A DNA stretch of 64,000 bases from Rugosimonospora acidiphila (GCF_039543385.1 NZ_BAABJQ010000034.1:26438-90437), one strand, 5' to 3'. Positions 14,981 to 23,967 are shown, counted from the stretch's first letter. A program made the numbers and translations. The notes: generated from the letters alone by a model not told the origin.

Positions 14981-15879
14981 GGTCTGGCTCCTTCTCGGTG
15001 GGCTCGGGTCGCCCCGGCGGCGGGGCCGGTGACCGGGTTGGTCAGCACCAGCATCGCGCCGATCCTGGCCTCGGCCACATCGCCGGGGCGGATGACCCCG
15101 GCGCCCGGTGTGCCGGTGGAGATGATGTCGCCGGGGAACAGCGGCATCATCGCGCTGTGGAAGCTGATCAGCCGGCGCAGGCCGTGCGTCATGTTCGCCA
15201 CGGTGTTGGCGCGGACCGTGGTGCCGTTGACCACGGTCGCGATGTTCAGCCGTTCCAGGTCCGGACCGTACCCGGCCAACTCGTCGAGGGTGACCACCTC
15301 GGGGCCGAAGGAGAAGAACGTCGGGAAGTTCTTCGACCGGGTCAGATACCTCGGGTTCTCGGCGAGGATGTCCTCGGCGGTCTGGTCGAGGATCGCGCAG
15401 ACGCCGAACACGTGGTCGAGCGCCTCCCGTTCCGGCACGTCGCGCGCGGTCCGGCCGATGACGATGCCGACCTCGGCCTCGGCAGTCACCCGCCGGCTCT
15501 GCGGCGGAAGCACGATGTCGTCGCCGGGGCCGACGATGGTGTGCTCGGCCTTCAGGAACGAGGCGGGCTGATCGGGGTGCGGCGCGTCGAGGTCGGCGGC
15601 GTGCTCGCGGTAGTTCAGGCCGATGCCCCAGATCTTCCGGGGCCGGCGGTACGGCGGCCGGTAGACGGCGGCGTCCGCGCCGATCAGCTCACTGTCGGGC
15701 ATCTGGGCCGCCCGACGCGCCAGGTCGGCGAGGAATCCGGGGTCGGGGACCCGCTCGATGAGCCCGAGCAGGTCCCCGGCGAGCCCGTCCGCCAGCCGGC
15801 ACAGCGGCGCCCACCGGCCGCCGGCCACACCGAGGGCGGCCTGCTGGACGCCGTCCACCATCAGGGTCGCAAAGCGCAT
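14977..15879 (-). CDS. Fumarylacetoacetate hydrolase family protein
   Basis: 300 aa with the FAH fold C-terminal to residue 75: IWGIGLNYREHAADL, then the metal-binding acidic residues in AEAEVGIVIGRTARDV, and the end motif ISTGTPGAGVIRPGDV. These enzymes hydrolyse or decarboxylate 2,4-dioxo or 2-keto-4-ene acids, or act as 2-keto-3-deoxy acid dehydratases. It is coupled to the aldolase gene (ATGA) and lies 63 bp below the SDR. Context suggests breakdown of a sugar-acid or ring-cleavage product. The exact substrate cannot be assigned. Confidence 0.87.
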   Translation of the reverse strand: MRFATLMVDGVQQAALGVAGGRWAPLCRLADGLAGDLLGLIERVPDPGFLADLARRAAQMPDSELIGADAAVYRPPYRRPRKIWGIGLNYREHAADLDAPHPDQPASFLKAEHTIVGPGDDIVLPPQSRRVTAEAEVGIVIGRTARDVPEREALDHVFGVCAILDQTAEDILAENPRYLTRSKNFPTFFSFGPEVVTLDELAGYGPDLERLNIATVVNGTTVRANTVANMTHGLRRLISFHSAMMPLFPGDIISTGTPGAGVIRPGDVAEARIGAMLVLTNPVTGPAAGATRAHREGARP

Positions 15880-15942
15880 GGGTGCCCTTTCGCAGGACGG
15901 ATATCGGGGAACGGGCCGCCACGCGCTTCGCGCGCGCCGCGG

Positions 15943-16731
15943 CTACGGCAGCGTCGGCACCAGCCCGCCGTCGACCAGGATGGACTGCCCGGTGATGTAG
16001 GACGCGGCGGGCGAGGCCAGGTAGGCCACGCACGAGCCCAGCTCCTCCGGGCTGCCGTAGCGCCCCATCGGGATGGTCGCCTCGGAGCCGCGCCGGATCT
16101 CCTCGGGGCTCACGCCCTGCCGCTTCGCCGCGCCGGCGTCCAGCTCGCGCACGCGGTCGGTGTCGATCCGGCCAGCGTTGACCATGTTGACGGTGATGCC
16201 CATCGGGGCCAGCGTCACGGCGAGGTCCTTGACCAGCCCGTCGAGGGCCGGCCGGAAGACGTTGGACAGCAGGATGCCCGGGATCGGCCGGCGGACGCTG
16301 GACGAGCCGATGACGACTATCCGGCCGCGACCGGCGGCGCGCATCTCGGGCACCACCGCCCGCACCGCCCGCACCACGCTCATCAGCGTCAGCTGGTACG
16401 CCACGTCCCAGTGCTCGGGCGTCACGCTGAAGAAGTCGCCGGCCGGCGGCCCGCCGGCGTTGGCGACCAGGACACCGACGGGTCCGAGCCGGTCCCGCAC
16501 CGCCGCCACGGCGTCGGCCAGCGCGGCCGCGTCGCTGACGTCGGCGACCACGCCGAAGGCGGGTCCGTGCCGCTCCAGCAGGGCCACGGCGCTGCGCACG
16601 GCCTCCGGCGTCCGGGCGCAGACCGCGACCGGATGTCCCCGCTCGGCGAGCGCCACCGCCGAGGCCAGTCCCAGGCCACGGGTGCCGGCCATGACGAACG
16701 CGACGTCGGGCTTGCCTACTGCTTCCACCAC
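15943..16731 (-). CDS. Short-chain dehydrogenase-like protein with atypical active site
   Basis: About 262 aa. A Rossmann start VMAGTRGLGLASAVALAERG, an NAGGPP motif and the C-terminal GSCVAYLASPAASYITGQ are clear. The usual catalytic YxxxK is missing: the region reads IPGILLSNVFRPALDGL, with Asn and Arg in place of Tyr and Lys. A group of SDRs with SNxxR at this spot exists, so this is a subfamily feature and not decay. GTG 16731 follows GGAGG by 7 nt; an ATG at 16752 is the alternative. It is divergent from the alpha/beta hydrolase and is the first gene of the minus-strand cluster. Confidence 0.82.
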   Translation of the reverse strand: MVEAVGKPDVAFVMAGTRGLGLASAVALAERGHPVAVCARTPEAVRSAVALLERHGPAFGVVADVSDAAALADAVAAVRDRLGPVGVLVANAGGPPAGDFFSVTPEHWDVAYQLTLMSVVRAVRAVVPEMRAAGRGRIVVIGSSSVRRPIPGILLSNVFRPALDGLVKDLAVTLAPMGITVNMVNAGRIDTDRVRELDAGAAKRQGVSPEEIRRGSEATIPMGRYGSPEELGSCVAYLASPAASYITGQSILVDGGLVPTLP

Positions 16732-16758
16732 TTCGCTGCCTCCAACGATCATGCCGAG

Positions 16759-16845
16759 CAGTATGCGGATCTTGCACGCCCGGCCGCGACCCCGCGCCAG
16801 GGTGGGCGAGGCTCGGTCGGCAGTATGCAATACTACAGTATGCAA
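16759..16845. promoter_or_regulatory. CAGTATGC repeats in the divergent SDR/hydrolase promoter region
   Basis: CAGTATGCAA occurs at 16821-16830 and again at 16836-16845, 15 bp apart, and CAGTATGCGG lies at 16759-16768 near the other gene. GTATGCAATAC has GTAT/ATAC arms. Regularly spaced copies across a divergent promoter suggest binding of a regulator, for example GntR type, not encoded in the immediate vicinity. The last copy overlaps the hydrolase start. Confidence 0.5.
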
Positions 16846-17709
16846 ACATCGTGGTCGGCCGGAGCGCCCGGCGGGTACGAGGTCGAGGAGCGGGACGTCG
16901 AGTTCCTGCGCCACGACACCGGCGCGCTCCTGGCCCGGATGTACGTTCCGCTGGGCGAGGGCCCCTTCCCCGCCGTCCTCAGCGTGCACGGCGGCGCCTG
17001 GACCTCGGGCGACCGGTTCAACAACGAGCCGGCCAACCGGGCCCTGGCCGGCACCGGCGCCGTGGTCATGTCGGTGGACTTCCGCATGCCGCCGGTGGCC
17101 GGCTACCCCGAGCCCGTCGCGGACGTCCACCTCGCCATCCGGTGGCTGCGCGCGCACGCCGAGCGGTACCGGATCGACCCCGCCCGGATCGGCGGCATCG
17201 GCTTCTCCAGCGGCGGCCACCAGCTCACCCTGGCCGTGCTGCGCCCCGAGGACGACCGGTACGCGCGGCTGCCCCTGGAACCGCGGACGCCCGGCGGCTC
17301 GCCGCAGGCGCGGCTCGCGTTCCTCATCCTGTGCTACGCCGTGCTCGACCCGGTGACCCGATGGCAGATGGTGCAGGCGGAGCACAGGCAGAAGCTCATC
17401 GACAGCCACGTCGCGTACTGGGGCGACGAGGCCACCATGACCGAGGGCAACCCGATGCGCATCCTGGCCTCGGGCGAGGCGGCCACCCTCCCACCCGCGC
17501 TGGTCATCCAGGGAGTGGTGGACAACAACCTGACGCCGGACATGGCCGACCGGTTCGGCGCCGCGTACCGCGAGGCCGGCGGCGCCGCCGAGGTGCTGCG
17601 CTACGAGGACGCGCCGCACGGCTTCCTCACCAGGGACGTGAGCACCCCGGCGGCGGTGACCGCGATGGAGCGCATCGTGCGCTTCACGCACGAGGCGAGG
17701 AGCCACTGA
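16840..17709 (+). CDS. Alpha/beta hydrolase (HSL/esterase type)
   Basis: 289 aa. The oxyanion motif is SVHGGAWTSG, the nucleophile Ser sits in GGIGFSSGGHQ, and the acid and His are near VIQGVVDNNLTPD and YEDAPHGFL. This is the HGGG-type esterase arrangement, likely cytoplasmic since there is no signal peptide. Start ATG 16840 or ATG 16825, both inside a repeat of a proposed operator. Its stop overlaps the next gene's ATG (TGATG). It probably opens an ester or lactone for the divergent aldolase/FAH/SDR genes. Confidence 0.85.
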   Translation: MQTSWSAGAPGGYEVEERDVEFLRHDTGALLARMYVPLGEGPFPAVLSVHGGAWTSGDRFNNEPANRALAGTGAVVMSVDFRMPPVAGYPEPVADVHLAIRWLRAHAERYRIDPARIGGIGFSSGGHQLTLAVLRPEDDRYARLPLEPRTPGGSPQARLAFLILCYAVLDPVTRWQMVQAEHRQKLIDSHVAYWGDEATMTEGNPMRILASGEAATLPPALVIQGVVDNNLTPDMADRFGAAYREAGGAAEVLRYEDAPHGFLTRDVSTPAAVTAMERIVRFTHEARSH

Positions 17710-18668
17710 TGGTGATTCTGGGCAGCGGACAGTTCCGGTACCGGGTCGAGACGCAGTGGGCTCAACTGCCCGAGGGCTGGACGCTCGGCGACGTGCCCGG
17801 CGTCGGGGTGGACAGCCGGGACCGGGTGTACGTGTTCAGCCGCGGCCCGAACCCGGTGGCGGTGTTCGACCGCGACGGCGCCTTCCACGGCTCCTGGGGC
17901 GGTGACGTCTTCACCCACCCGCACGGCGTCCACATCACCCCGGACGATCTGCTCTACCTCACCGACGACGGCGACCACACGGTCCGCAGGTGCACCGCGG
18001 ACGGCCGGGTGCTGCTCCAGATCGGCGACGCCGGCAACCCGGCGCCCTTCATGAGCGGCCGGCCGTTCCGGCGCTGTACCCACACCGCGCTCGCGCCCGA
18101 TGGCGACATCTGGGTCTCGGACGGCTACCAGAACGCCCGCGTGCACCGCTACTCCCCCGACGGCGAGCTGCGCTGGTCCTTCGGCGACTGCGGCGCCGGA
18201 CCCGGCGAGTTCAATCTGCCGCACGCGCTGCACTGCGACGCCGACGGCATGGTCTACGTCGCGGACCGCGAGAACCACCGGGTGCAGATCTTCGACGACG
18301 CCGGCATGTTCGTCACGGAGTGGCGCAACCTGCACCGGCCGAGTTCCATCGTGCCGCTGCCGGGCGAGCCAAAGGCGTGGCTGATAGGCGAGATCGGGCC
18401 GGTGATGCGCTTCAACCGGGGCGCGCACAACCTCGGCCCACGCCTATCCATTGTGGACGAACATGGGCGGCTCATCACCCGGTTGTGCATCTCGCCCTCG
18501 GCCGGGCTGGAACCGGGCCAGTTCCTCTCACCGCACGGCATCGCGGTGGACTCGCACGGTGACATCTACGTGGCCCAGGTGGGCGCGACCGCGTGGCCGC
18601 AGCTGTTCCCGGGTCAGGACGCACCCGCGCACTTCCCCAGCCTGCAGAAGCTGGTCCGGATCGATTGA
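17709..18668 (+). CDS. NHL-repeat beta-propeller protein
   Basis: 319 aa with at least four NHL-type blades, for example VGVDSRDRVYVFSRGPNPVAVFD, TALAPDGDIWVSDGYQNARVHRY, HALHCDADGMVYVADRENHR, HGIAVDSHGDIYVAQVG. The spacing of these Asp/Tyr-rich motifs is typical of a six-bladed propeller such as peptidylamidoglycolate lyase or SMP-30-like lactonases. No signal peptide is seen. The ATG overlaps the hydrolase stop by one base, so the two are co-translated. Inference: a lactonase or lyase step in the same pathway. Its stop lies 21 bp from the convergent lipoprotein gene. Confidence 0.85.
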   Translation: MVILGSGQFRYRVETQWAQLPEGWTLGDVPGVGVDSRDRVYVFSRGPNPVAVFDRDGAFHGSWGGDVFTHPHGVHITPDDLLYLTDDGDHTVRRCTADGRVLLQIGDAGNPAPFMSGRPFRRCTHTALAPDGDIWVSDGYQNARVHRYSPDGELRWSFGDCGAGPGEFNLPHALHCDADGMVYVADRENHRVQIFDDAGMFVTEWRNLHRPSSIVPLPGEPKAWLIGEIGPVMRFNRGAHNLGPRLSIVDEHGRLITRLCISPSAGLEPGQFLSPHGIAVDSHGDIYVAQVGATAWPQLFPGQDAPAHFPSLQKLVRID

Positions 18669-18689
18669 GACCCGGGGCGCGGGTTCCGC

Positions 18690-19940
18690 TCACGAACCCC
18701 CGAAGGTGGCGGTCGTCCAGGTCCGCCCGCCGTCGGTCGTGGTGAGCACCTGCGCCCCGCCGGGCACCCACCGGCCCGTGCCGGCGTTCTGGAACCCGAA
18801 CACGCCCGGCTGGACCTCCCCTTCGGACGGGAACGGCGCCCGGGCCACCTGGGTCCACGAGACGCCGGAGTCGGTGCTGCGGTAGGCGTTTCCGCCGGAC
18901 GACACCAGCAGCACCGTCGCGCTCGCGGCACCGACCGCCTGGACCGGCCCGTCCGGGAACCGGTGCGCCGGCCCGAAGCTGGCGCCGCCGTCGGTGGACG
19001 TGGCCACGAATCCGACGCCGGTCTGGCGCACCCGGCACAGCACGGTCAGCGAACCGTCCGGTCCGGCGGCCAGTTGCGTGGTGTCCGCCTCCTGGCCGCC
19101 CTGGCTGCCGCACGGGTCGGAGTGCAGGGTCCAGTGGCCGCCGTCGTCGGCGGAGGTGACCAGGGTGCTGTGGGCGTCCTCGGCGCCACCGGCGGTGTTG
19201 CGGTACACCGCCAGGAACGCGCGGTGCCCGACCCGCAGCAACTGCACCGCGTTGCCGGTCAGCGTGCCGGGCAGGCTGACCGTCTGCCACTGGGTGCCGC
19301 CCACCGGCGCGGTGGACACCTGGTACCCGCAGCCCGGCGGGCAGCCCTCGGTGCCGTGACCGACCCGTAGCGCGGTGCCGTCACCCACCTCGACGGCGTC
19401 GGCCTGCCCCGGCTGCCGGGACCAGGTGGCCCCACCGTCCCGGGTCAGGTACAGCCCCGTGGAGCCGTACGCGTAGCCGGTGCGGGTGTCGGCGAACCGC
19501 AGGCCGCGTACGCACGCCTGATCCGCGTCGCAGCCGTTCTGCCCGTTGAACTCGAGGTCGGCGCGCGGGGCCGGGATTCCCACCCAGCTCCGGCCGCCAT
19601 CGGTGGTCCGCACGATCGAGGTGCACGGCGCCGACGAGCACGGCGCGGTACCCAGCAACCAGCCCTGATCCGGGCTGACGAAGGTGAAGTCCCGGGCGAG
19701 GAACCCGGCCGGTACCGGGCCGCCGGGCGGGCGCGCACCGGCCCCGGTACCGCCCGCCGGCGCGGACCCGTGCGGCCCGGACGTCGACGAGCCGGAGGTC
19801 GACGCCACCGGCGGCGCCGAGCCGGGCTGTGCCGATCCGGCCGGGGCGGTACCGGTCCGGGACGAGCAGCCGGCCAGGGCCGCGACCAGCGCGGCGCTCA
19901 CCAGCCACCCGAGCGTTATCCGCCGCTCACTGATCCGCAT
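18690..19940 (-). CDS. Secreted lipoprotein with BNR/YCF48-like beta-propeller
   Basis: 416 aa. The signal ends in a lipobox (ALAGC near residue 25), then a Ser/Gly/Pro linker of about 50 residues and repeated Asp-box motifs: TTDGGRSW, TRDGGATW, SADDGGHW, STDGGASF, STDSGVSW, TTDGGRTW. These are BNR/Asp-box blades as in sialidases and YCF48-like proteins, but I see no sialidase catalytic Arg motif (RIP), so a binding or scaffold role is more likely. Four extra Cys in CSSAPC, CDADQAC and CPPGC fit extracytoplasmic disulfides. Stand-alone gene, convergent with the NHL gene. Confidence 0.8.
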   Translation of the reverse strand: MRISERRITLGWLVSAALVAALAGCSSRTGTAPAGSAQPGSAPPVASTSGSSTSGPHGSAPAGGTGAGARPPGGPVPAGFLARDFTFVSPDQGWLLGTAPCSSAPCTSIVRTTDGGRSWVGIPAPRADLEFNGQNGCDADQACVRGLRFADTRTGYAYGSTGLYLTRDGGATWSRQPGQADAVEVGDGTALRVGHGTEGCPPGCGYQVSTAPVGGTQWQTVSLPGTLTGNAVQLLRVGHRAFLAVYRNTAGGAEDAHSTLVTSADDGGHWTLHSDPCGSQGGQEADTTQLAAGPDGSLTVLCRVRQTGVGFVATSTDGGASFGPAHRFPDGPVQAVGAASATVLLVSSGGNAYRSTDSGVSWTQVARAPFPSEGEVQPGVFGFQNAGTGRWVPGGAQVLTTTDGGRTWTTATFGGS

Positions 19941-20037
19941 GGCGTCTGCTCCTCCCCGGCGCGTACCTGACGGCAGTTTCTCCGTTCCCGGGGGCGTTCG
20001 CGACCAAACGGACGTCACTGTCCAGTTTCCGGCTGTC

Positions 20038-20084
20038 CGACCGGCGCCATCCGACCCTCGCCATCCGACCGGCGCCATCCGACC
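20038..20084. repeat. 14-bp tandem repeat upstream of the secretory lipase
   Basis: CCATCCGACC recurs at 20047, 20061 and 20075, a 14-bp period, in the divergent gap between the lipoprotein and lipase genes (19941-20207). No other gene is visible in this gap. Confidence 0.65.
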
Positions 20085-20207
20085 GGGCGTAGGCGAGTCG
20101 GGCCGGGTCGCGGCTGTCCGACCGGCGCCCATTCGGGGGCAGACCCCACCCCCCATGCTGATGCCCGCCGGATCGATTCCCGCCCCCGGCGGCCACACCA
20201 TCGATCC

Positions 20208-21668
20208 ATGGATATCGACCACACGGATGCCGCCGCAGCCGGGCGCACCGCTGTCCTCCGGACCGGCACGCGGCTCCTCGGCGGATCCGACCGCACGCAC
20301 CGCACGCGGGCGCTCACCGCCGCCACCGCCCTGCTGCTCACCGGCGCACTGACCGCCACACTGACCGCCACACTGATCCCGGCACCGTCCCCGGCGTCGG
20401 CCGCGAGCCCCGCCAACGCCGCGAGCCCCGCCAACGCCGCGAGCCCCGCCAACGCCGCGAGCCAGGGCAACGCCGCGGGGCCCGGCAACGCCGCGCGCGC
20501 CGGCGCCGCGGCGATCGGGGTCGCCGGCCCGGCCACCGAGGCCACTCGGGGCACGCTGCTGTCCGTCACCCCGCTCGAGCACCTGTCCGTGCCCGAACTC
20601 GTCGCGATCCTCGCCTCGGTGCCGATCGACACCAGCCACGTGCGGTACGGGGTGACCGCGTACCGCCTGACGTACCGCACCATCGACCCCGACGGCCGGC
20701 CGACAACCGCCAGCGGACTGGCCGTCCTTCCGGACGGGGGGCCGCGCCGCCTACCGTCCATCATGTGGGGGCACGGCACCAGGCCCGACCGGAACGGGGT
20801 CGGATCCATCACCGCCGGCAACGGGGACCGGGAGGTGACCGAGCTGTTCGCCGCCGCCGGGTACGCCGGGGTCGCGCCCGACTACCTCGGCCTGGGTACC
20901 GGGCCCGGCGACCATCCGTACCTGGACGTCGCGACCGAGGTCAGTGCCAGCCTCGACCTGCTGCGCGCGGCGGCGACCCTGGCGGCCGCGCAGGGGCGCG
21001 ACCTCGACCGGTCGGTCCGGGTCACCGGCCTGTCGCAGGGGGGCCAGGCCACCATGGCGGTCGGGCGCGCGCTGCAGGACGGCCAGTCCCCCGGCTGGCG
21101 GCTCGTCGCGCTCGCGCCGATCAGCGGCCCCTACGACCTGCGGAACACGGAGCTGCCGGCGCTGCTCGACCACCCCGGGGACGGCCCCGGCCAGATCGAT
21201 CCGGCCCACGGCACGTTCTACATCGCGTACTGGACCGTGGCGATGAACCGGCTCCACCACCTGTACGACCGGCCGTCGGAGGTGTTCCTGGCGCCGTACG
21301 ACGCGACGGTCGAGGGACTGTTCGACGGGTACCACGACGAGGAGACCATCGCCGCGAACCTGCCCGCCACCCCGACCGAACTGCTCACGCCGGAGTACCT
21401 GCGCCGGCTGCGCCAGCCGCGCGGCGGGCTGCTGCGGGCGATCCGCGCCGACGACGGTACCTGCCAGTGGCAGCCGCGCGTGCCGGTGCGCCTGTACGCG
21501 GCCGACGGCGACCGTGACGTGACGATCGCCAACTCCGAGGTGTGCCAGGCCCAGTTGCGCACCCGGGGTGTCAACGCGCCGCTGATCGACGTCGGGCCGG
21601 TCGATCACAGCGGGTCGGGCATCCTCGCCGTCCCCCAGGTCCTCGACTGGTTCACCGCCCTGAGTTGA
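20208..21668 (+). CDS. Secretory lipase/alpha-beta hydrolase (LIP family)
   Basis: 486 aa. After an N-terminal hydrophobic signal (ALTAATALLLTGALTATLTATL) and a linker of AASPAN repeats (three perfect 18-bp units), the catalytic domain runs from about residue 120. The nucleophile Ser is in VTGLSQGGQATM, an oxyanion segment in IMWGHGTRPDR, the Asp near VRLYAADGDRDVTI and the His in VDHSGSG. Family members are extracellular triacylglycerol or ester hydrolases. The basic N-terminus before the membrane segment is long (about 35 residues), so the true start may lie further in. Confidence 0.83.
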   Translation: MDIDHTDAAAAGRTAVLRTGTRLLGGSDRTHRTRALTAATALLLTGALTATLTATLIPAPSPASAASPANAASPANAASPANAASQGNAAGPGNAARAGAAAIGVAGPATEATRGTLLSVTPLEHLSVPELVAILASVPIDTSHVRYGVTAYRLTYRTIDPDGRPTTASGLAVLPDGGPRRLPSIMWGHGTRPDRNGVGSITAGNGDREVTELFAAAGYAGVAPDYLGLGTGPGDHPYLDVATEVSASLDLLRAAATLAAAQGRDLDRSVRVTGLSQGGQATMAVGRALQDGQSPGWRLVALAPISGPYDLRNTELPALLDHPGDGPGQIDPAHGTFYIAYWTVAMNRLHHLYDRPSEVFLAPYDATVEGLFDGYHDEETIAANLPATPTELLTPEYLRRLRQPRGGLLRAIRADDGTCQWQPRVPVRLYAADGDRDVTIANSEVCQAQLRTRGVNAPLIDVGPVDHSGSGILAVPQVLDWFTALS

Positions 21669-21795
21669 GCCTCACCGCCCCGGGCCGAGCGCCCCGTTGG
21701 CCTCCGGCCCGCGGGACCACCACGCGCTGCGCCGCCGCACCGTCACCCCTACGGTGCGGCGGCGCCGCGGTCCCGTTGCCCGCCGGCTGACGGGC

Positions 21796-22203
21796 TCACC
21801 GGGAGTCGCCGCCCGAAGGCAGCACGAGATACGTCACGGTGTGCGCGGCCCCGCCCCGGTGGCGCATCCGCGCGACCACCGCGTTCAGGTCGGCCAGGCT
21901 GGCACAGGACAGCCGCACGACGGCGTCGATGTCGGCCGCGACCCGCCACACCTCGGCCACCGCGAGCTCGGTGCGAAGGTACGCGGCGAACTGCTCGGGG
22001 TCGGTGGTGTCGGCGGTCCGCACGCACACCAGCGCCTCGATCGCCGGGGCGAGCACCCGCCCGTTCCCCGCCGTGGTCGCCGGGCCCGAGGTCGCCGGGC
22101 CCGAACGCACCGGGAGCACCGTCCGCAGCAGCCGCGCCTCGTCGTCCTCGCTGTGTCGTCGCCCCCGGTGGACGGCGGATTTCCCGCCAGTTCCAGGAGT
22201 CAC
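21796..22203 (-). CDS. Stand-alone Lrp/AsnC ligand-binding (RAM) domain protein
   Basis: 135 aa from GTG 22203. Residues from about 55 onward have the RAM alpha-beta sandwich: PAIEALVCVRTADT, FAAYLRTELAVAEVWRVAADIDAVVRL, LNAVVARMRHRGGAAHTVTYLVLP. No helix-turn-helix precedes it in this or a neighbouring frame; upstream residues are low-complexity. Such solo RAM proteins can bind amino acids or assemble with full Lrp proteins. The exact start is uncertain because the nearest purine-rich stretch touches the GTG. Confidence 0.65.
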   Translation of the reverse strand: MTPGTGGKSAVHRGRRHSEDDEARLLRTVLPVRSGPATSGPATTAGNGRVLAPAIEALVCVRTADTTDPEQFAAYLRTELAVAEVWRVAADIDAVVRLSCASLADLNAVVARMRHRGGAAHTVTYLVLPSGGDSR

Positions 22204-22550
22204 CTCGCCATGCTGATACCCCGGCGATCCACCCGCCAAGGTACGTTGACACGATAACCACGCCCCGGCCCAGAATTCTGACGCCGTCTTGACGCCGCGC
22301 CCGCTGTCTTGACGCCGCGCCCGCACGCGCGTCGACCCGCCTCGCCGCGGCCGCCCTGTCGCGGCGGGCGGCAGGCACCAGTCGGCACATAAAATCCGTA
22401 TAGCGATTGCCCGCGCGGGGTTGTGCGCCCGCCCGCCACCTCGTTCACTTGGTCCATGACAGGCCCCGCCTGCCCGGTCCGCGACCACGGCACCGATGCC
22501 CGGCCGGCGACCCGGTCGCCTGGCGCCACCCGATTCCTCGTGGACTGAAC

Positions 22551-23411
22551 ATGCTCAGCACCGAACACACCGACCAGGTGGCCCTGATCACCGGCGCCAC
22601 CCACGGGATCGGCTTCCGGATCGCCCAGGCGCTGACCGCCTCGGGCGCGACGGTGATCGTGCATGCCCGCACCTCCGAGGAGGGAGCCCGGGCGGTGACC
22701 GCCCTGCTCGACGAGGGCGCCGACCCGCTGGCGCTGCACACCGTCGTCGCCGACTTCAGCCGGCTCGACGAGGTGCGGGCGCTGGCCGGGCGGGTCGCCG
22801 CCGAGCACGGGCGGCTCGACCTGCTGGTGAACAACGCGGCCACCGTCGGCGGTGTCCGCCGGCACATCACCGCCGACGGGCACGAGCTGACCTTCCAGGT
22901 CAATTACCTGGCCCACTACCTGCTCACCAGGCTGCTGTGGGAGCCGCTGTCCGGCGCCTCGCACGGACGGGTGGTGAACCTGTCCTCGGCGACGCACCGC
23001 GGCGCCCACCTGAGCTGGAGCGACATGGACCGAACCACCCGCTACGCCCCGGTCGCGGCGTACGCGCAGTCCAAGCTGGCGCTCACCATGCTGTCGCAGG
23101 CGCTGGCGGTCCGACGCGGCGACGACACCGGCACCGTCAGCGCGGTCAGCGTGCACCCCGGCGTCGTGGCCACCGGCACCATGTGCAGCGTCTACGGGAG
23201 GTACGGCGCTCCGGTGGACCGGGGCGCCGAGGCGGTGCTGCGCCTGTGCGACGCCCGCAACGGCGTCCGCAACGGCGGGTACTACGAGGGCCAGGTGCCC
23301 GCGATACCGGCCGCCCTCGTTCACGATCAGGGCTCCGTGGACCGCCTGTGGCGCCTGTCCGCCCGGCTGACCGGCATGGCCCTGGACGCGGACGGGCTCG
23401 TCGCGAGCTAG
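22551..23411 (+). CDS. Short-chain dehydrogenase/reductase (retinol-dehydrogenase-like)
   Basis: 286 aa. Cofactor motif LITGATHGIGFRIA, NNAATVGG, catalytic Ser in NLSSATH and YAQSK with Tyr and Lys. The long loop between Ser and Tyr (HLSWSDMDRTTRYAPVAA) is typical of the RDH/WWOX-like subgroup. It would oxidise or reduce an alcohol/carbonyl with NAD(P). Followed 14 bp later by a winged-helix gene in the same direction, so probably regulated by or with it. Upstream start choices lack similarity; ATG 22551 fits the family start. Confidence 0.87.
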   Translation: MLSTEHTDQVALITGATHGIGFRIAQALTASGATVIVHARTSEEGARAVTALLDEGADPLALHTVVADFSRLDEVRALAGRVAAEHGRLDLLVNNAATVGGVRRHITADGHELTFQVNYLAHYLLTRLLWEPLSGASHGRVVNLSSATHRGAHLSWSDMDRTTRYAPVAAYAQSKLALTMLSQALAVRRGDDTGTVSAVSVHPGVVATGTMCSVYGRYGAPVDRGAEAVLRLCDARNGVRNGGYYEGQVPAIPAALVHDQGSVDRLWRLSARLTGMALDADGLVAS

Positions 23412-23425
23412 GAATTGGATGCCTC

Positions 23426-23797
23426 ATGGTTGCCGAACAACCACCACAACGCGGCGGCGGAACGCCCCGGGCGGATGAGCCGGGCGAGGCCCTGCTGTCG
23501 CTCATCCGCGAGCCCTACGTGTCCGAGATCCTGGCCGTCCTCGACGATCAGCCACACAGCCTGACCGGCCTGCGCCGGGCCACGGGATCGCCACGCCGGC
23601 TGGCCATCGCCGCGCTGCGCGCGCTGGCCGCACATCGGGCGGTCGCCCAGGAGCCGGCCGGCGGCAGTTGGGACACGATCGACGACGAACGGGTGCGGTT
23701 CCGGCTCACCCCCACCGGCCGCAAGCTCATCGAGCACGTGTTCCAGCTCGACTCGTGGTGGTCCACCTACGCGATGTACCCGCCGTTCTTCGAATGA
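23426..23797 (+). CDS. Winged-helix protein, HxlR/MarR-like putative regulator
   Basis: 123 aa. Residues 25-85 show a winged-helix pattern: LIREPYVSEILAVLDDQPHSLTGLRRATGSPRRLAIAALRALAAHRAV followed by a wing ending in RFRLTPTGRKLIEHV. The LTPTGRKL end is common to HxlR and PadR-like regulators. It is 14 bp downstream of the SDR and likely controls it, but the target is inference. It ends just before a 19-bp tandem duplication and a strong bidirectional hairpin. Confidence 0.65.
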   Translation: MVAEQPPQRGGGTPRADEPGEALLSLIREPYVSEILAVLDDQPHSLTGLRRATGSPRRLAIAALRALAAHRAVAQEPAGGSWDTIDDERVRFRLTPTGRKLIEHVFQLDSWWSTYAMYPPFFE

Positions 23798-23801
23798 ATT
23801 C

Positions 23802-23839
23802 CGCCCTGCGAGAGCGGTGACGCCCTGCGAGAGCGGTGA
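23802..23839. repeat. 19-bp tandem duplication downstream of the winged-helix gene
   Basis: CGCCCTGCGAGAGCGGTGA occurs at 23802-23820 and immediately again at 23821-23839 without mismatch. Confidence 0.9.
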
Positions 23840-23967
23840 CGGCTCACCGGCTCCGGCCGCATCCCCGGACAAACGTGGGGAGTGCTCGCCCGCGCCACAG
23901 ATCGGCTCCGGCCGCACTCCCTGAACACAAACTTTCGCGCCCTCGCGGGACCGCCAACCCGCTGGCG

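Noticed and set aside
14998..17709. 903-codon extended version of the alpha/beta hydrolase
   Set aside because: The extension is antisense to the FAH-like and SDR genes and crosses the divergent promoter region.
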